In this document: positions 17,219-26,649 of the stretch, piece by piece
Layout of the letters: each line of letters begins with the position of its first letter
How positions within the stretch are numbered: the first letter of the stretch is position 1
Source of the DNA: Actinacidiphila acidipaludis
GTDB lineage: Bacteria > Actinomycetota > Actinomycetes > Streptomycetales > Streptomycetaceae
Reading direction: 5' to 3'
Assembly (NCBI RefSeq): GCF_019890725.1
Contig: NZ_JAINZZ010000010.1
Coordinates: 1-64,000 of the forward strand
Length of the DNA stretch: 64,000 bases
The notes under the pieces: model-generated
The model's database searches: none
Told to the model about the DNA's origin: nothing
What the model saw: the letters and a program-made list of their open reading frames with translations, nothing else
Translations under genes and position numbers: made by a program

Positions 17219-18226
17219 TCAGCCCGGGAACCGTCCGGTCGAGCGCAGCACCCAGCGGCGTTCGGCGTACGCGAGGTCGTCGCGCCACAGGCGGCCCGCG
17301 GCGTGGCGGATCACCGGGCGCAGCAGGGGGGCGGCACGGCGGGCGAGAGTGAAGCCGGGCCTGTCGGACGCCGCCACCACCGCTTCGATCACGGCCGTCC
17401 GCGGCCGTCCCCGCGTGTCCGGGCCCAGGGGCGTCGCATGGGTCTCCACGACCGAGCCCACGCCTTCGCCCTCGCTGATCCGCATCACGACGGTGCGCGG
17501 GCCGGGAGCCGTGAACACCGCGCGGACGGGGACGACGAACCGGCCCGCGACCTTGAAGGAGACGTCGACGGTGAACGCGTCCTCCTCACCGGTGTCGCCC
17601 GGGCTGCCGACGACGGTCAGATCGACGAAGGAGTACGGGTGGAACCACGCGCCGTGCCATGGATCGAGGCGGTTGGCGACCACGTCGTCGGGCTCGCAGA
17701 CCCCCGTCACCGTGCAGACGGCGGCCAACGCGCCGGCCGCCGCCGGGCGTTCAGGCACCGGCGGCACCGGGGTGGGTTCCTCGCCCCCGACGTCGTCCAG
17801 CCGCACCCACAGCAGCACGCCGTCGTCGTGCGCCGGCCAGGGCTGCCATCCGGCGAAGGGCGTGCCGTCCAGGGCCAGACCGTGCCAGTGGCAGACCAGG
17901 GTGCCGCAGCGGACAGCGCTGTCCCGCAAGGGCGCGCCCAGGTGCGGGCAGATCCCCGGGCCCGCGACGACCCGTCCCCGCGCGTCCCGCCAGAGCACCA
18001 CCTCCTGGCCGGCGACGGTCATGGCCAGCGGCCGGTCGTCCCGCAGGTCGAGGGACGCCCCGACGACGAACCAGTTGCCGGTGGGCCGGGCCTGCGCGCG
18101 TTTGAGGGCGTCCGCGATGAGGGCGGGCCGGGCGTCGCGCCAGGTGGGGCGCTGGCGCTCCCACGCGGTGGGGGACCGGCGCAGCCGCAGCGGGAGGCGA
18201 CCGGGCCGGGGCGGGGGAGTGGGCAT
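17219..18226 (-). CDS. crtV: Rieske [2Fe-2S] protein of the carotenoid operon (crtV position)
   Basis: The 335-residue protein has a Rieske domain at about 50-140 with C93-P-H95 and C112-H-W-H115 as cluster ligands. A C-terminal domain of about 190 residues follows (DUF5914-like), with no visible mononuclear iron triad that I can assign. Its ATG shares one base with the crtB stop (TGATG), so it is the last gene of a coupled crtE-I-B-V operon. The role in isorenieratene formation is unclear. An electron-transfer or oxygenase step on the ring or chain is possible. The symbol is given by position. Confidence 0.8.
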   Translation of the reverse strand: MPTPPPRPGRLPLRLRRSPTAWERQRPTWRDARPALIADALKRAQARPTGNWFVVGASLDLRDDRPLAMTVAGQEVVLWRDARGRVVAGPGICPHLGAPLRDSAVRCGTLVCHWHGLALDGTPFAGWQPWPAHDDGVLLWVRLDDVGGEEPTPVPPVPERPAAAGALAAVCTVTGVCEPDDVVANRLDPWHGAWFHPYSFVDLTVVGSPGDTGEEDAFTVDVSFKVAGRFVVPVRAVFTAPGPRTVVMRISEGEGVGSVVETHATPLGPDTRGRPRTAVIEAVVAASDRPGFTLARRAAPLLRPVIRHAAGRLWRDDLAYAERRWVLRSTGRFPG

Positions 18227-19233
18227 CAGGCGGCTTCCTTCGGGCGGGAGGACGAGTGCGGGGCGCCGCCGGCGGTCCCCGGGCCGCGCCGTGCGGCCAG
18301 CCGGGCGGCGGCCACCCGCACGAGCCCGTCGGCGGCGACGGCGGCCCTGCGGCGGCGGGGCACCGCCGCGCGGCGGTGCAGCGGCCAGCCCTCGGCCGCC
18401 ACGGCGTCGAGGATGCCCTGGTAGAGGACGAACGCCGTACGGATGCAGGGCCGGGCGACCGGGTCGAGCATCGGCAGTCCGGGCGCCGCGCGGCGGTAGG
18501 CGGCGCGGGTCAGCGCCTCGAACTCCCGCAGCGCCGAGGTCACCCGGGGATCGGAGCCGCGGGTGCTGCGGCAGTGGCGCAGCAGCGCGTGGTCGACGCC
18601 GTGCGCGTCCAGCAGGTCGCCGGGCACGTAGACGCGCCCTCTGTCGAGATCCTCGCCGACGTCGCGCAGGAAGTTGGTGAGCTGGAAGGCGACGCCCAAC
18701 TCGGCCGCGTAGGGGGCGGCTTCGGCACTGGGCACCACGGTTCCGAGCACCGGCAGCATCTCCAGGCCGATCACCGCCGCCGATCCGTGCATGTACGCGC
18801 GCAGGTCGGCGTACGTCGCGTACCGACCGACCGTCAGATCGCTGCGCATGGAGGCGAGGAAATCGGCGAAGTAGCGGTGGTCGATGCCGTAGCGGCGGCT
18901 GGTGTCGGCCAGGGCGACGACCACGGGCTCGGCGCCGTCCGCCCCGGCCAGCCCTCCGGCGAGGTCGTCCCCGAGCCGGTCGAGGGCCACGGCACGGCGT
19001 TGCCTGACGGCGACGCGATCGGCGCCGGTCTCGTCGATGGCGTCGACGATGTCGTCGGCCCAGCGGGCGAAGCCGTACAACGCGTGGACGGCCGGGCGGC
19101 GTTGGGGCGGCAGCAGGCGGGTGGCCAGGAAGTAGGTGCGGCCGTGCCGGGCGTTGAGGCGGCGGCACTGGTCGTAGGCGGCGCGCAGGCGGGGGTCGCT
19201 GATGCCCGCCGCGTGCAGTTCGCGGGCCGTCAT
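18226..19233 (-). CDS. crtB: Phytoene synthase
   Basis: The 335-residue squalene/phytoene synthase joins two geranylgeranyl diphosphates to phytoene. The two Asp-rich motifs are seen: DDIVD (about 60-64) and DVGED within [21 protein letters not shown]. The family start reads [23 protein letters not shown]. The ATG overlaps the crtI stop (ATGA). The C-terminal 35 residues are a basic, low-complexity tail. It is the third gene of the crtEIBV operon. Confidence 0.96.
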   Translation of the reverse strand: MTARELHAAGISDPRLRAAYDQCRRLNARHGRTYFLATRLLPPQRRPAVHALYGFARWADDIVDAIDETGADRVAVRQRRAVALDRLGDDLAGGLAGADGAEPVVVALADTSRRYGIDHRYFADFLASMRSDLTVGRYATYADLRAYMHGSAAVIGLEMLPVLGTVVPSAEAAPYAAELGVAFQLTNFLRDVGEDLDRGRVYVPGDLLDAHGVDHALLRHCRSTRGSDPRVTSALREFEALTRAAYRRAAPGLPMLDPVARPCIRTAFVLYQGILDAVAAEGWPLHRRAAVPRRRRAAVAADGLVRVAAARLAARRGPGTAGGAPHSSSRPKEAA

Positions 19234-20771
19234 GAACGCACCTCCCGCGCCGGCCGGGCGATCGGGGCGCCGGGCGCGGTGCGCGCCGGGGTTCCCCCGG
19301 TGATGCGGGCGGCGGCCAGCCGGCCCGAGAGCAGCACGGGCGGCACGCCCACCCCCGGGGTGGTGCCGCAGCCGGCGAGGACGGCGTTGGCGGTTCCGCG
19401 GACCAGGTTGCGGGGGCGGAACGGTCCGGTCTGGGCGAAGGTGTGCGCGGCCGAGAACGGCGTGCCCGCGGCGTGCTGCTGCCGGGTCCAGTCCGCGGGG
19501 GTCACCAGGCACTCCTCCTCGATCGACGCGGCGATGCCCGCCAGGCCGCGCCGCTCCAGTTCGCGCAGCAGGCTGTCGCGGTAGCGCGGCGCCAGGTCGT
19601 GCCAGTCGGCGGCGCTGGGCCCGATGTCGGTGTTGGGGCAGGGCGCGAGCACGTAGTGCAGGTGCCGGCCGGGCGGCGCCAGCGACGGATCGGTGGCCGT
19701 GGGCCGGGTGATCAGCAGCGACGGGTCGCTCATCACCGCACCGGTGCGCGTGAGTTCCCGGAAGGTGCGGCGCCAGGCCCGGCCGAACGACAGCGTGTGG
19801 TGGCCGAGTTCCGGCCAGGTGCGGTCGCAGCCCGCGTGCAGGACGACCGCTGACGGCGCGTGCCGCAGCCGGGCCGGGCGCCGTGGCGTGCGGCCCAGCA
19901 GCGCGTAGGTCACCGGCAGTTCGGGTGTGAGCACGACGGCGTCGCAGGCGATGCGTTCCTCCTCGGTCACCACCGCGGTGACGCGCTCGCCCGTGCGCTC
20001 CAGGCGCACCACCGGCTGCCCGTAGCGGAAGCGGGCGCCGGCCGCCTCGGCGGCGTCGGCCATCGCCCGCGGCAGGGCGTGCATGCCGCCGCGCGGGAAC
20101 CAGACCCCGGCGACGGTGTCCATGTAGGCGATCACCGCGTAGGCGGCCAGGGCCCGTTCGGGCGGAACGCCGGCGTACAGGGCCTGGAAGGAGAAGACCC
20201 GGCGCAGCCGCTCGTCACGCAGGTGGCGGGCGACGCCGGCCTCCCAGCGGCCGAAGCCCCCGAGCGCGGCGAGCCGGACCAGGTCCGGGGTCAGGAGCTG
20301 GAAGGGCGAGTCGAAGTCCGCGTCGAGGAACCGGCCCCGCTCGGCGTGGTAGAGCTGCTCCAGCCAGTGGCGCAGACGCCGGTAGCCCGCGGCGTCGGCG
20401 GGTCCGGCGAACCGCTCGATCTCGGCCTCCATGGCCTCGGCGTCGGTGTGCACGTCCAGGGAGGCGCCGTCCGCGAACCGCGCCCGGTACGCCGGTCGCA
20501 GGGGGATCAGGTCGACCCGGTCGTGCAGCGACTCGCCGACCGCGGCGAACGCCTCGTCGGCGATGTCCGGCATGGTCAGCACGGTGGGGCCGGTGTCGAT
20601 GAGGTAGCCACCGCGTTCGATGCGCCCGGCCCGGCCGCCGGGCTGCGCGTCGCGCTCCACCACGGTGACCCGGCGGCCCGCGCCGAGCAGGTGGAGTGCG
20701 GCGGACAGGCCCGCCAGACCGGCGCCGACCACGACCACGTGGTCAGTGCGTCCCGCTACCGTGCGGCTCAT
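19230..20771 (-). CDS. crtI: Phytoene desaturase
   Basis: The 513-residue FAD enzyme converts phytoene to lycopene. It has the N-terminal dinucleotide-binding motif [20 protein letters not shown] and the bacterial CrtI signature near the C-terminus ([20 protein letters not shown]). The ATG at 20771 overlaps the crtE stop (ATGA). Length and motifs are full. Confidence 0.96.
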   Translation of the reverse strand: MSRTVAGRTDHVVVVGAGLAGLSAALHLLGAGRRVTVVERDAQPGGRAGRIERGGYLIDTGPTVLTMPDIADEAFAAVGESLHDRVDLIPLRPAYRARFADGASLDVHTDAEAMEAEIERFAGPADAAGYRRLRHWLEQLYHAERGRFLDADFDSPFQLLTPDLVRLAALGGFGRWEAGVARHLRDERLRRVFSFQALYAGVPPERALAAYAVIAYMDTVAGVWFPRGGMHALPRAMADAAEAAGARFRYGQPVVRLERTGERVTAVVTEEERIACDAVVLTPELPVTYALLGRTPRRPARLRHAPSAVVLHAGCDRTWPELGHHTLSFGRAWRRTFRELTRTGAVMSDPSLLITRPTATDPSLAPPGRHLHYVLAPCPNTDIGPSAADWHDLAPRYRDSLLRELERRGLAGIAASIEEECLVTPADWTRQQHAAGTPFSAAHTFAQTGPFRPRNLVRGTANAVLAGCGTTPGVGVPPVLLSGRLAAARITGGTPARTAPGAPIARPAREVRS

Positions 20772-22198
20772 GCGGTGCACTCCGTTCGGGAACCGGTCAG
20801 GACGGGGACGCGGGGCTGCGCGCCGGCGGACGCCCGGCCGGACGTGCGGGTGATCTCGCCCAGCAGGTCGTCGAGGCGGGCCGCCGGACGCGGGGTGAGA
20901 CCGGCCTCCGCGAGATGGCGCCGGGACCGTCCGGCGAGCCGCTCGATCCTCTTCTCCAGCAGGTCGCGCGCGCCGGTGGCCGCTATGGCCGTCCGCACGT
21001 CGGCCAGCAGGGGATCGGGCAACGCGGGCTGTGCGGCGGCCGATTCGAGCAGGGCGAGAGTCGCGCGGTCGCCCGCGGCGGTGGCCAGCGCGCGTGTCAC
21101 CGCCAGCAGATAGGTCGTCTTGCCCTGGGTGAGGTCGCCGCCGGCCGGCTTGCCGGTCACCCGCGGGTCGGCGAAGACGTCGTCGAGGTCGTCCCGCAGC
21201 TGGAAGGCCAGGCCGGCGCAGCGCCCGGCCCGGCGCAGCATGCCGATGGTGGCGGCGTCCGCGCCGGCCAGGACCGCGCCGATCTCCATCGGCCGCTCCA
21301 CCGTGTACAGGGCACTCTTCAGGCAGGCGGAGCGGATCGCGCGGGCCACCGTGCGGACCGAGGTGGCCTGGCCGTGGACGTCGAGGTACTGGCCCGCGGC
21401 CATCTCGGTGCGCAGCGCGCGCCACACGTCGTGCAGGCGCCGCGCGGTGCCGGAGGGCAGCCCGCAGCCGAGCACCACCTCAGCCATGGCGTCGTCCGCC
21501 CAGGCCAGGGCGATGTCCCCGGCCAGGACCGCGGCGGAGGCGCCCAGCCGGTCGGCGACGTCCCGGGGTGCGGCGCCGGCGTACTGCCGGGCGACGTCGG
21601 TGTGCAGGGCCGGGCCACCGCGCCGCGTCGACGACCGGTCCATCAGGTCGTCGTGGACCAGCGCGCAGGTCTGGATCAGTTCGAGCGCCGCCGCGGCCTG
21701 CAGCGCGGCACGCGTCTGGGCTGTGCTGCCGCCACCGCACGCCCGCAGGGACCACCAGACGAGCCGGGCACGGAAACGGTGTCCACCGCGCTGGGTGAAG
21801 CCGGCCACCCGCTCGGCGATGTCGTGGGTGAACTCGGCACCCAACTCGGCGCTTTCGGCGAGACGTTGGCCGAGCAGCGTCTGGAGTTCGAGGCCGACGG
21901 CGTGCGGGACGTCGGCGTCCACCATGTCGGCCTCGTCGGCGACGCCCTGGTGGCCGGTACGGGCGGCCGCCTCCTCGCCGCGGTCGGTGCCGGGGCCGGC
22001 GGGAACGGGTCCGGTGGTGGGACCGGTGGCGGGTCCGGTGGAGAGGGGTCCAGCGCCGGGCCCGGTGGCGGCCGGCCCGGCGCCGGGGGCGGCCGCCGAG
22101 ACCGCGTCACCCGCCTCCGGATGTCCGGCCGGGCGGGACGGCCACAGCGTGGACGGCTGGTCCGCCGTCCGACGGCCGATCGCCTGAGTGGAACGCAT
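20768..22198 (-). CDS. crtE: Geranylgeranyl diphosphate synthase with extended N-terminus
   Basis: The 476-residue polyprenyl synthase has the first Asp-rich motif DDLMD at 183-187 and the second DDLDD at 336-340. It supplies GGPP for carotenoids. Residues 35-72 are a Gly/Pro/Thr-rich run of GPxxxGP-like units, making the protein longer than a typical GGPP synthase. The ATG at 22198 has an AAAGG box seven bases upstream, and a GTG lies just before it. It is the first gene of crtEIBV and diverges from crtY. Confidence 0.93.
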   Translation of the reverse strand: MRSTQAIGRRTADQPSTLWPSRPAGHPEAGDAVSAAAPGAGPAATGPGAGPLSTGPATGPTTGPVPAGPGTDRGEEAAARTGHQGVADEADMVDADVPHAVGLELQTLLGQRLAESAELGAEFTHDIAERVAGFTQRGGHRFRARLVWWSLRACGGGSTAQTRAALQAAAALELIQTCALVHDDLMDRSSTRRGGPALHTDVARQYAGAAPRDVADRLGASAAVLAGDIALAWADDAMAEVVLGCGLPSGTARRLHDVWRALRTEMAAGQYLDVHGQATSVRTVARAIRSACLKSALYTVERPMEIGAVLAGADAATIGMLRRAGRCAGLAFQLRDDLDDVFADPRVTGKPAGGDLTQGKTTYLLAVTRALATAAGDRATLALLESAAAQPALPDPLLADVRTAIAATGARDLLEKRIERLAGRSRRHLAEAGLTPRPAARLDDLLGEITRTSGRASAGAQPRVPVLTGSRTECTA

Positions 22199-22292
22199 CA
22201 CGGAACCTTTCCCCAGTGGTTGATCGGGGCGTAGCCCCGCGGATGTGCTGATCGCGCTTTCCGGGTCGTCAGGACACATTCCGTGCGGGACG

Positions 22293-22307
22293 CCGGATCG
22301 GATGCAC
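22293..22307 (-). promoter_or_regulatory. Candidate crtE promoter element
   Basis: On the minus strand GTGCATCCGATCCGG lies about 95 bases upstream of the crtE start. It shares GTGCATCCG with the element facing crtY and GCATC with the litR element. A -35 region for the LitS-like sigma factor or a LitR operator are the candidates. Confidence 0.45.
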
Positions 22308-22361
22308 CGTTCGGGGGACCTGCCCGCGCCGGCGGCGATCCGGCACCGGACACGCCGCGGT

Positions 22362-22376
22362 GTGCATCCGTTTCGC
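22362..22376 (+). promoter_or_regulatory. Candidate crtY promoter element
   Basis: GTGCATCCGTTTCGC lies about 70 bases before the crtY GTG start and points towards it. Its core is identical to the divergent crtE element 55 bases away. Confidence 0.45.
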
Positions 22377-22444
22377 GCGGCCGGCCGGAAGACTGGCCGG
22401 ATCACCGGGAAACGGGGAGCCCGAGAAACGGAAGGGAGCGTGCC

Positions 22445-23641
22445 GTGGCCGCGGACTGGGACGTCGCCGTGGTGGGCGCCGGGGCCGCAGGGCTGTCGCT
22501 GGCCATGCGGCTGGCCCGCCCGCCGGCCGGCTCCCGCCCGGTCACCGCGGTGCTCCTGACGGCGCCGCCCGGCCCGCTGCGCCCGGCACGGCGCACCTGG
22601 TGCTACTGGGAGGAGGGGGAGGGGGCGTTCGACGCGGCGCTGACCGCGTCGTGGCAGCGCCTGCGCGTGCGGTCACCCGACGGCTCGGCGGTCGAGACCG
22701 CGACCGGCCCCGAGCGCTACAAGATGCTGCGCTCCGACCACTTCGAGGAGCTCGCCGGACGGGCGATCGCCGCGAGCCAGGGCGTGACGCGCCTGGAAGC
22801 GGTCGTGGAGCGGATCGAACCGGTGCCCGGGGGAGCCGTGGTGCACGCCCGTATGCGCGACAGGGGTCCGGTCACCGTGCGGGCCCGCTGGGTCCTCGAC
22901 TCCCGGCCGCCGCCGCGCCTGCCGCCCGCCCGCACCACGCTGCTGCAGCACTTCCGCGGCTGGTTCGTCCGCACCGCGCGGCCGGTCTTCGACCCCGCGG
23001 TCGTGGAACTGATGGACTTCCGTACTCCGCAGCCGGCGCACGGCCTGTCGTTCGGCTACGTGCTGCCGACCGGGCCGCGCGAAGCGCTCGTCGAGTACAC
23101 GGAGTTCTCCCGCCGTCCCCTCGCGCCGGACGCCTACGACCGGGCCCTGCGCCGCTACCTCGCGGACGTGCTCGGCGCCGGTTCCTACGAGGTCGTCGCC
23201 TCCGAGGAAGGAGTGATCCCGATGACGGACGCGCGCTTCCCCCGGCAGACCGCGCCCTGCGTGTTCCGCATCGGCGCCGCCGCCGGAGCCACCCGCCCCT
23301 CGACCGGCTACACCTTCAGCGCCGTGCAACGCCAGGCCCGCGCGGTGGCGGCGGCCCTGCACACCGGGCGCCGCCCGCTGCCGCCGCGCGCGCACTCCGC
23401 GCGCTCCCGGCTGATGGACGCCGTGCTGCTGCACGCCCTCGACCGCGGCCGGGTCGACGGCCCCGCCTTCTTCGCCGGCCTGTTCGGCAGCGTGCCAGGA
23501 CCCCGGCTGCTGCGGTTCCTCGACGGCCGGACCAGCCTGCGAGAAGACCTGACGATCGGACTGCACGTGCCCGTCCCGGCGATGCTCCGCTCCGCCCTCA
23601 CCCTGCCGTTCGTGCCGCGCCGTCCGCAGCCCGGCGCCTGA
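22445..23641 (+). CDS. crtY: Lycopene beta-cyclase
   Basis: The 398-residue CrtY-type enzyme has an N-terminal FAD-binding motif VAVVGAGAAGLSLAMRL and the family motifs RRTWCYWEEGEG, FDPAVVELMDFR, EYTEFS and GATRPSTGYTF. It cyclises lycopene ends to beta-carotene. GTG 22445 has GGAAGGGAG upstream. It is the first gene of the crtYTU operon, divergent from crtEIBV. Confidence 0.95.
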   Translation: MAADWDVAVVGAGAAGLSLAMRLARPPAGSRPVTAVLLTAPPGPLRPARRTWCYWEEGEGAFDAALTASWQRLRVRSPDGSAVETATGPERYKMLRSDHFEELAGRAIAASQGVTRLEAVVERIEPVPGGAVVHARMRDRGPVTVRARWVLDSRPPPRLPPARTTLLQHFRGWFVRTARPVFDPAVVELMDFRTPQPAHGLSFGYVLPTGPREALVEYTEFSRRPLAPDAYDRALRRYLADVLGAGSYEVVASEEGVIPMTDARFPRQTAPCVFRIGAAAGATRPSTGYTFSAVQRQARAVAAALHTGRRPLPPRAHSARSRLMDAVLLHALDRGRVDGPAFFAGLFGSVPGPRLLRFLDGRTSLREDLTIGLHVPVPAMLRSALTLPFVPRRPQPGA

Positions 23642-23661
23642 CCCGCCCGATCAGACAAGAC

Positions 23662-23693
23662 CCCGACCGCACAAGAGCCCGACCGCACAAGAG
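23662..23693. repeat. Two tandem copies of a 16-bp unit
   Basis: The unit cccgaccgcacaagag occurs at 23662-23677 and 23678-23693 in the 120-base gap between crtY and crtT. A partial third copy precedes it. Confidence 0.9.
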
Positions 23694-23761
23694 CCCGGCC
23701 ACCGAACCCCTGACCCCCGACCTGCCCGAACCCCCAGCCCACGACCGGAAACGGAGACGGC

Positions 23762-24496
23762 ATGCCTCTGCTGCGCGATGCCGAGCTGGCGGCCGCGTTC
23801 GACCACGCGGCCCGCCGCTACGACACGCTGGTGGCCGCCAACCCCGGCTACCACGCCCACCTGCGGCGCTCCGCCCGCCGCCTCGGCCTGACCGGCGCGG
23901 ATGGCCGCCCGCGGGTGCTCGACCTGGGGTGCGGCACCGGAGCCTCCACCGCCGCCCTGGCCGCCGCGATGCCCGACGCGGACATCACCGCCGTCGACGC
24001 CTCCGCCGGCATGCTCCGGCGAGCGGCCCGGCGGAGCTGGCCCCGGCCGGTGCGCTTCGTGCACGCCCCCGCGGAGCGCCTGGCCGAAGCCGGGGTGCAC
24101 GGCCCCTTCGACGCGGTGTTCGCCGCGTACCTGCTGCGCAACGCCGCCGACCCGGACGCGGTGCTGGCCGCCGCGTTCGGCCTCCTCGCGCCGCACGGCC
24201 GGCTGGCGGTGCACGAGTACGCGCTCAGCGGCCGGCCCGAGCACCGCGCGGTCTGGAACGCGGTCTGCGGAGGGCTCGTGCTGCCCGTCGCGACACTGCT
24301 GGGCGACGGGCCGCTCTACCGGCACCTGTGGCGCAGCGTCGTCACCTTCGACACGGCCGGCCAACTCGGGGAACGGGTACGGCGAGCGGGATTCGAGCAC
24401 GTCCGCGTCCTGCCGCTGCCCGGCTGGCAGACCGGCGTCACCCACACGGTCGTCGCCCGCCGCCCCGCGGCCGCCGCCGAGGAGGCACACCGGTGA
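23762..24496 (+). CDS. crtT: SAM-dependent methyltransferase of the carotenoid cluster
   Basis: The 244-residue class I methyltransferase resembles the UbiE type: the SAM-binding motif LDLGCGTGAST (about 56-66), the acidic VDAS and the post-motif AYLLRNAADPDAVL. It occupies the crtT place between crtY and crtU in Streptomyces isorenieratene clusters. Its exact methylation target is not settled. Its stop overlaps the crtU GTG by GTGA. Confidence 0.92.
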   Translation: MPLLRDAELAAAFDHAARRYDTLVAANPGYHAHLRRSARRLGLTGADGRPRVLDLGCGTGASTAALAAAMPDADITAVDASAGMLRRAARRSWPRPVRFVHAPAERLAEAGVHGPFDAVFAAYLLRNAADPDAVLAAAFGLLAPHGRLAVHEYALSGRPEHRAVWNAVCGGLVLPVATLLGDGPLYRHLWRSVVTFDTAGQLGERVRRAGFEHVRVLPLPGWQTGVTHTVVARRPAAAAEEAHR

Positions 24497-26100
24497 CCGC
24501 GACGGCATCCGGCCGGGAGCGTACCGCCCGCACCCTCCCACCCGGCCGGGACCGGCAGGCCCACCTGCTGCCCGCCCACCACGGCGCCGAACGCGCCACC
24601 GGCGACCGGACGCCCCGCGCCGCCGTCGTCGGCGGCGGGATCGCCGGACTGACCGCGGCCGCCGCGCTGGCCGAACGCGGCGTGGGGGTCACGCTCTACG
24701 AACGCGAGGCGGAACTCGGCGGCCGGCTGCGCGGATGGCCCACCCGGCTGGCCGACGGCAGCACGGCGACCATGAGCCGCGGCTTCCACGCCTTCTTCCG
24801 GCAGTACTACAACCTGCGCGCCCTACTGCGCCGGACCGATCCCGCCCTGACCGGCCTCACCGGACTGCCCGACTACCCGCTGCGCCACGGCGGGGGACGG
24901 CAGGACAGCTTCCGCCGTGTCCCGCGCACGCCGCCGCTGAGCGCCCTCGGATTCGCCGCGCTGAGCCCGTCGTTCACCCTGCGTGAGATGGTCCGCATGC
25001 GTCCGCGGGCGGCCCTGCCCCTGCTCGACGTCCGGGTTCCCGAGGTCTACGCACGGTTCGACGGCGTGAGCGCGTACGACCTCCTCGACGCGATCCGCTT
25101 CCCCGAGGCCGCCCGGCACCTGGCCTTCGAGGTGTTCTCCCGCAGCTTCTTCGCCGACCCCCGCGAACTGTCGGCCGCCGAGATGGCGCTGATGTTCCAC
25201 ATCTACTTCCTCGGATCGGCCGAGGGCCTGCTGTTCGACGTGCCCGGCGAGCCGTTTCCGCAGGCCCTGTGGGACCCGCTCGCCCGCCACCTGCGCACCC
25301 TCGGCGTCCGGATCCAGACCGGCGCGCCGGTCGAGGCGGTCACGGTCCGGCCGGAGGGCGGCTTCGCGGTCACGGCGGCCGACGGCGACACACCGTACGA
25401 CGCCGTCGTGCTCGCCCTCGACCCGGGCGCGCTGCGCTCGCTCGTCGCCGGATCCGGCGGCCTGGGCGACGCGGAGTGGCGTGAACGCATGGCACGGCTG
25501 CGCACCGCGCCGCCCTTCCTGGTGTCCCGCCTCTGGCTGGACCGGCCGGTGCGTCCCGATCGGCCGGGCTTCCTCGGCACCAGCGGGTACGGACCCCTCG
25601 ACAACGTCAGCGTGCTGAACGCCTGGGAGGGCGAGGCCGCCCGCTGGGCCGCCCGCAGCGGCGGCGCGGTCCTGGAACTGCACGCCTACGCCCAGCCGCC
25701 CGACGCCGACCGGACGCTGACGGAGAAGGAACTGCTGAGCGAACTCCACCGGGTGTACCCCGAGACGCGCCAGGCCGGCATCGTGGACGCGCGCCACGAA
25801 TGGCGCGCCGACTGCCCCCTGTTCACCGTCGGCGGCTACGGCGACCGGCCGACCGTCGGCACCCCCACGCCCGGCCTGGTCGTCGCGGGCGACACCGTCC
25901 GCACCGGTCTTCCGGTGGCCCTGATGGAACGCGCCGCCACCAGCGGCTTCCTCGCCGCCAACACCCTTCTGCGGACCTGGGGGCTGCGCGGCCACGACCT
26001 GTGGACGGTTCCTCTCGGGGGCCGCGGCCGCCTGCTGCGGGCGGCCGCCCGTGCGGGACGTGGCGTCACCGTGCGAACTTCGCCCGGGCCGCGGGAGTGA
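24493..26100 (+). CDS. crtU: Beta-carotene desaturase/methyltransferase
   Basis: The 535-residue FAD-dependent amine-oxidase-fold enzyme has the motif AAVVGGGIAGLTAAAALAE at about residues 42-60 and a C-terminal GLVVAGDTVRTGLPVALMERA. CrtU converts beta-ionone rings to the aromatic phi rings of isorenieratene. GTG 24493 overlaps the crtT stop. The last 35 bases overlap the convergent VOC gene. The first 40 residues are outside the fold. Confidence 0.94.
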   Translation: MTATASGRERTARTLPPGRDRQAHLLPAHHGAERATGDRTPRAAVVGGGIAGLTAAAALAERGVGVTLYEREAELGGRLRGWPTRLADGSTATMSRGFHAFFRQYYNLRALLRRTDPALTGLTGLPDYPLRHGGGRQDSFRRVPRTPPLSALGFAALSPSFTLREMVRMRPRAALPLLDVRVPEVYARFDGVSAYDLLDAIRFPEAARHLAFEVFSRSFFADPRELSAAEMALMFHIYFLGSAEGLLFDVPGEPFPQALWDPLARHLRTLGVRIQTGAPVEAVTVRPEGGFAVTAADGDTPYDAVVLALDPGALRSLVAGSGGLGDAEWRERMARLRTAPPFLVSRLWLDRPVRPDRPGFLGTSGYGPLDNVSVLNAWEGEAARWAARSGGAVLELHAYAQPPDADRTLTEKELLSELHRVYPETRQAGIVDARHEWRADCPLFTVGGYGDRPTVGTPTPGLVVAGDTVRTGLPVALMERAATSGFLAANTLLRTWGLRGHDLWTVPLGGRGRLLRAAARAGRGVTVRTSPGPRE

Positions 26101-26464
26101 CCGGGGTGAAGAAGTTGACGAGATTGCCGTCGGGGTCGCGGAACAGCAGCGACCGGTTGCCCCAGGGCATGGTGGTGGGCCCGGCCACGACGTCGGTGAC
26201 GACCTCCGTCAGGTTCTGGTGCACCTTGTCCACGTCGTCGACGAGGAACTCGGTGATCACGCTGCGGTTGTCGGCCGGTCGGGCCGAGCCCGGCGCGAAC
26301 AGCGGAACGGTGCGGGTGCTCGCGATGGCGAGGGTCGCGCCGGGGGTCGCCAGCTCGGCGAAGTCCTCGGTGGCCCACGTCGCCGTCACTCCCGTCGCGC
26401 GTTCGTAGAAGGCGACGAGGCGGGCGACGTCGCCGGTGATGATGCGGATCGAGACGAAGTCCAT
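26066..26464 (-). CDS. VOC (glyoxalase/bleomycin-resistance fold) protein
   Basis: The 132-residue vicinal-oxygen-chelate domain protein shows paired beta-alpha-beta units: ITGDVARLVAFYERATG at the start and NRSLLFRDPDGNLVNFFTP at the end. Ligand and activity are unknown. The ATG has GAGGAG six bases upstream. The gene diverges from a WYL regulator whose family often controls such neighbours. It overlaps crtU tail-to-tail by 35 bases. Confidence 0.9.
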   Translation of the reverse strand: MDFVSIRIITGDVARLVAFYERATGVTATWATEDFAELATPGATLAIASTRTVPLFAPGSARPADNRSVITEFLVDDVDKVHQNLTEVVTDVVAGPTTMPWGNRSLLFRDPDGNLVNFFTPVTPAARAKFAR

Positions 26465-26610
26465 GGTGATCTCCTCAGGAGGTGTGCGGGGTGGCGCCGG
26501 TGCGGGGTGACCGGTGGGCGGGTGGCCCGTGGGTGTGGCCCGGCGACCGGCTCGGTGGGCCGGGACCTGGCCGCCCGGCGCCGCTGTCCTTCGCAGGCTA
26601 GAGGCAATAG

Positions 26611-26643
26611 GGGACAGAATCGGTCCGGTATTCGGGCTAGGCT
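26611..26643 (+). promoter_or_regulatory. Probable leaderless promoter of the WYL regulator with GGGGACAG half-site
   Basis: TAGGCT at 26638-26643 fits the TANNNT -10 element seven bases before ATG 26650, which has no ribosome binding site, so the message is probably leaderless. GGGGACAG just upstream, followed by GGTCC, resembles operators of YafY/WYL regulators and may mediate autoregulation. Confidence 0.45.
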
Positions 26644-26649
26644 GGCGTC

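Noticed and set aside
22360..24492. A very long frame running through crtY and crtT into crtU
   Set aside because: Only the part from 24493 on has crtU homology. The upstream part is an out-of-frame, Arg-rich shadow of crtY and crtT.
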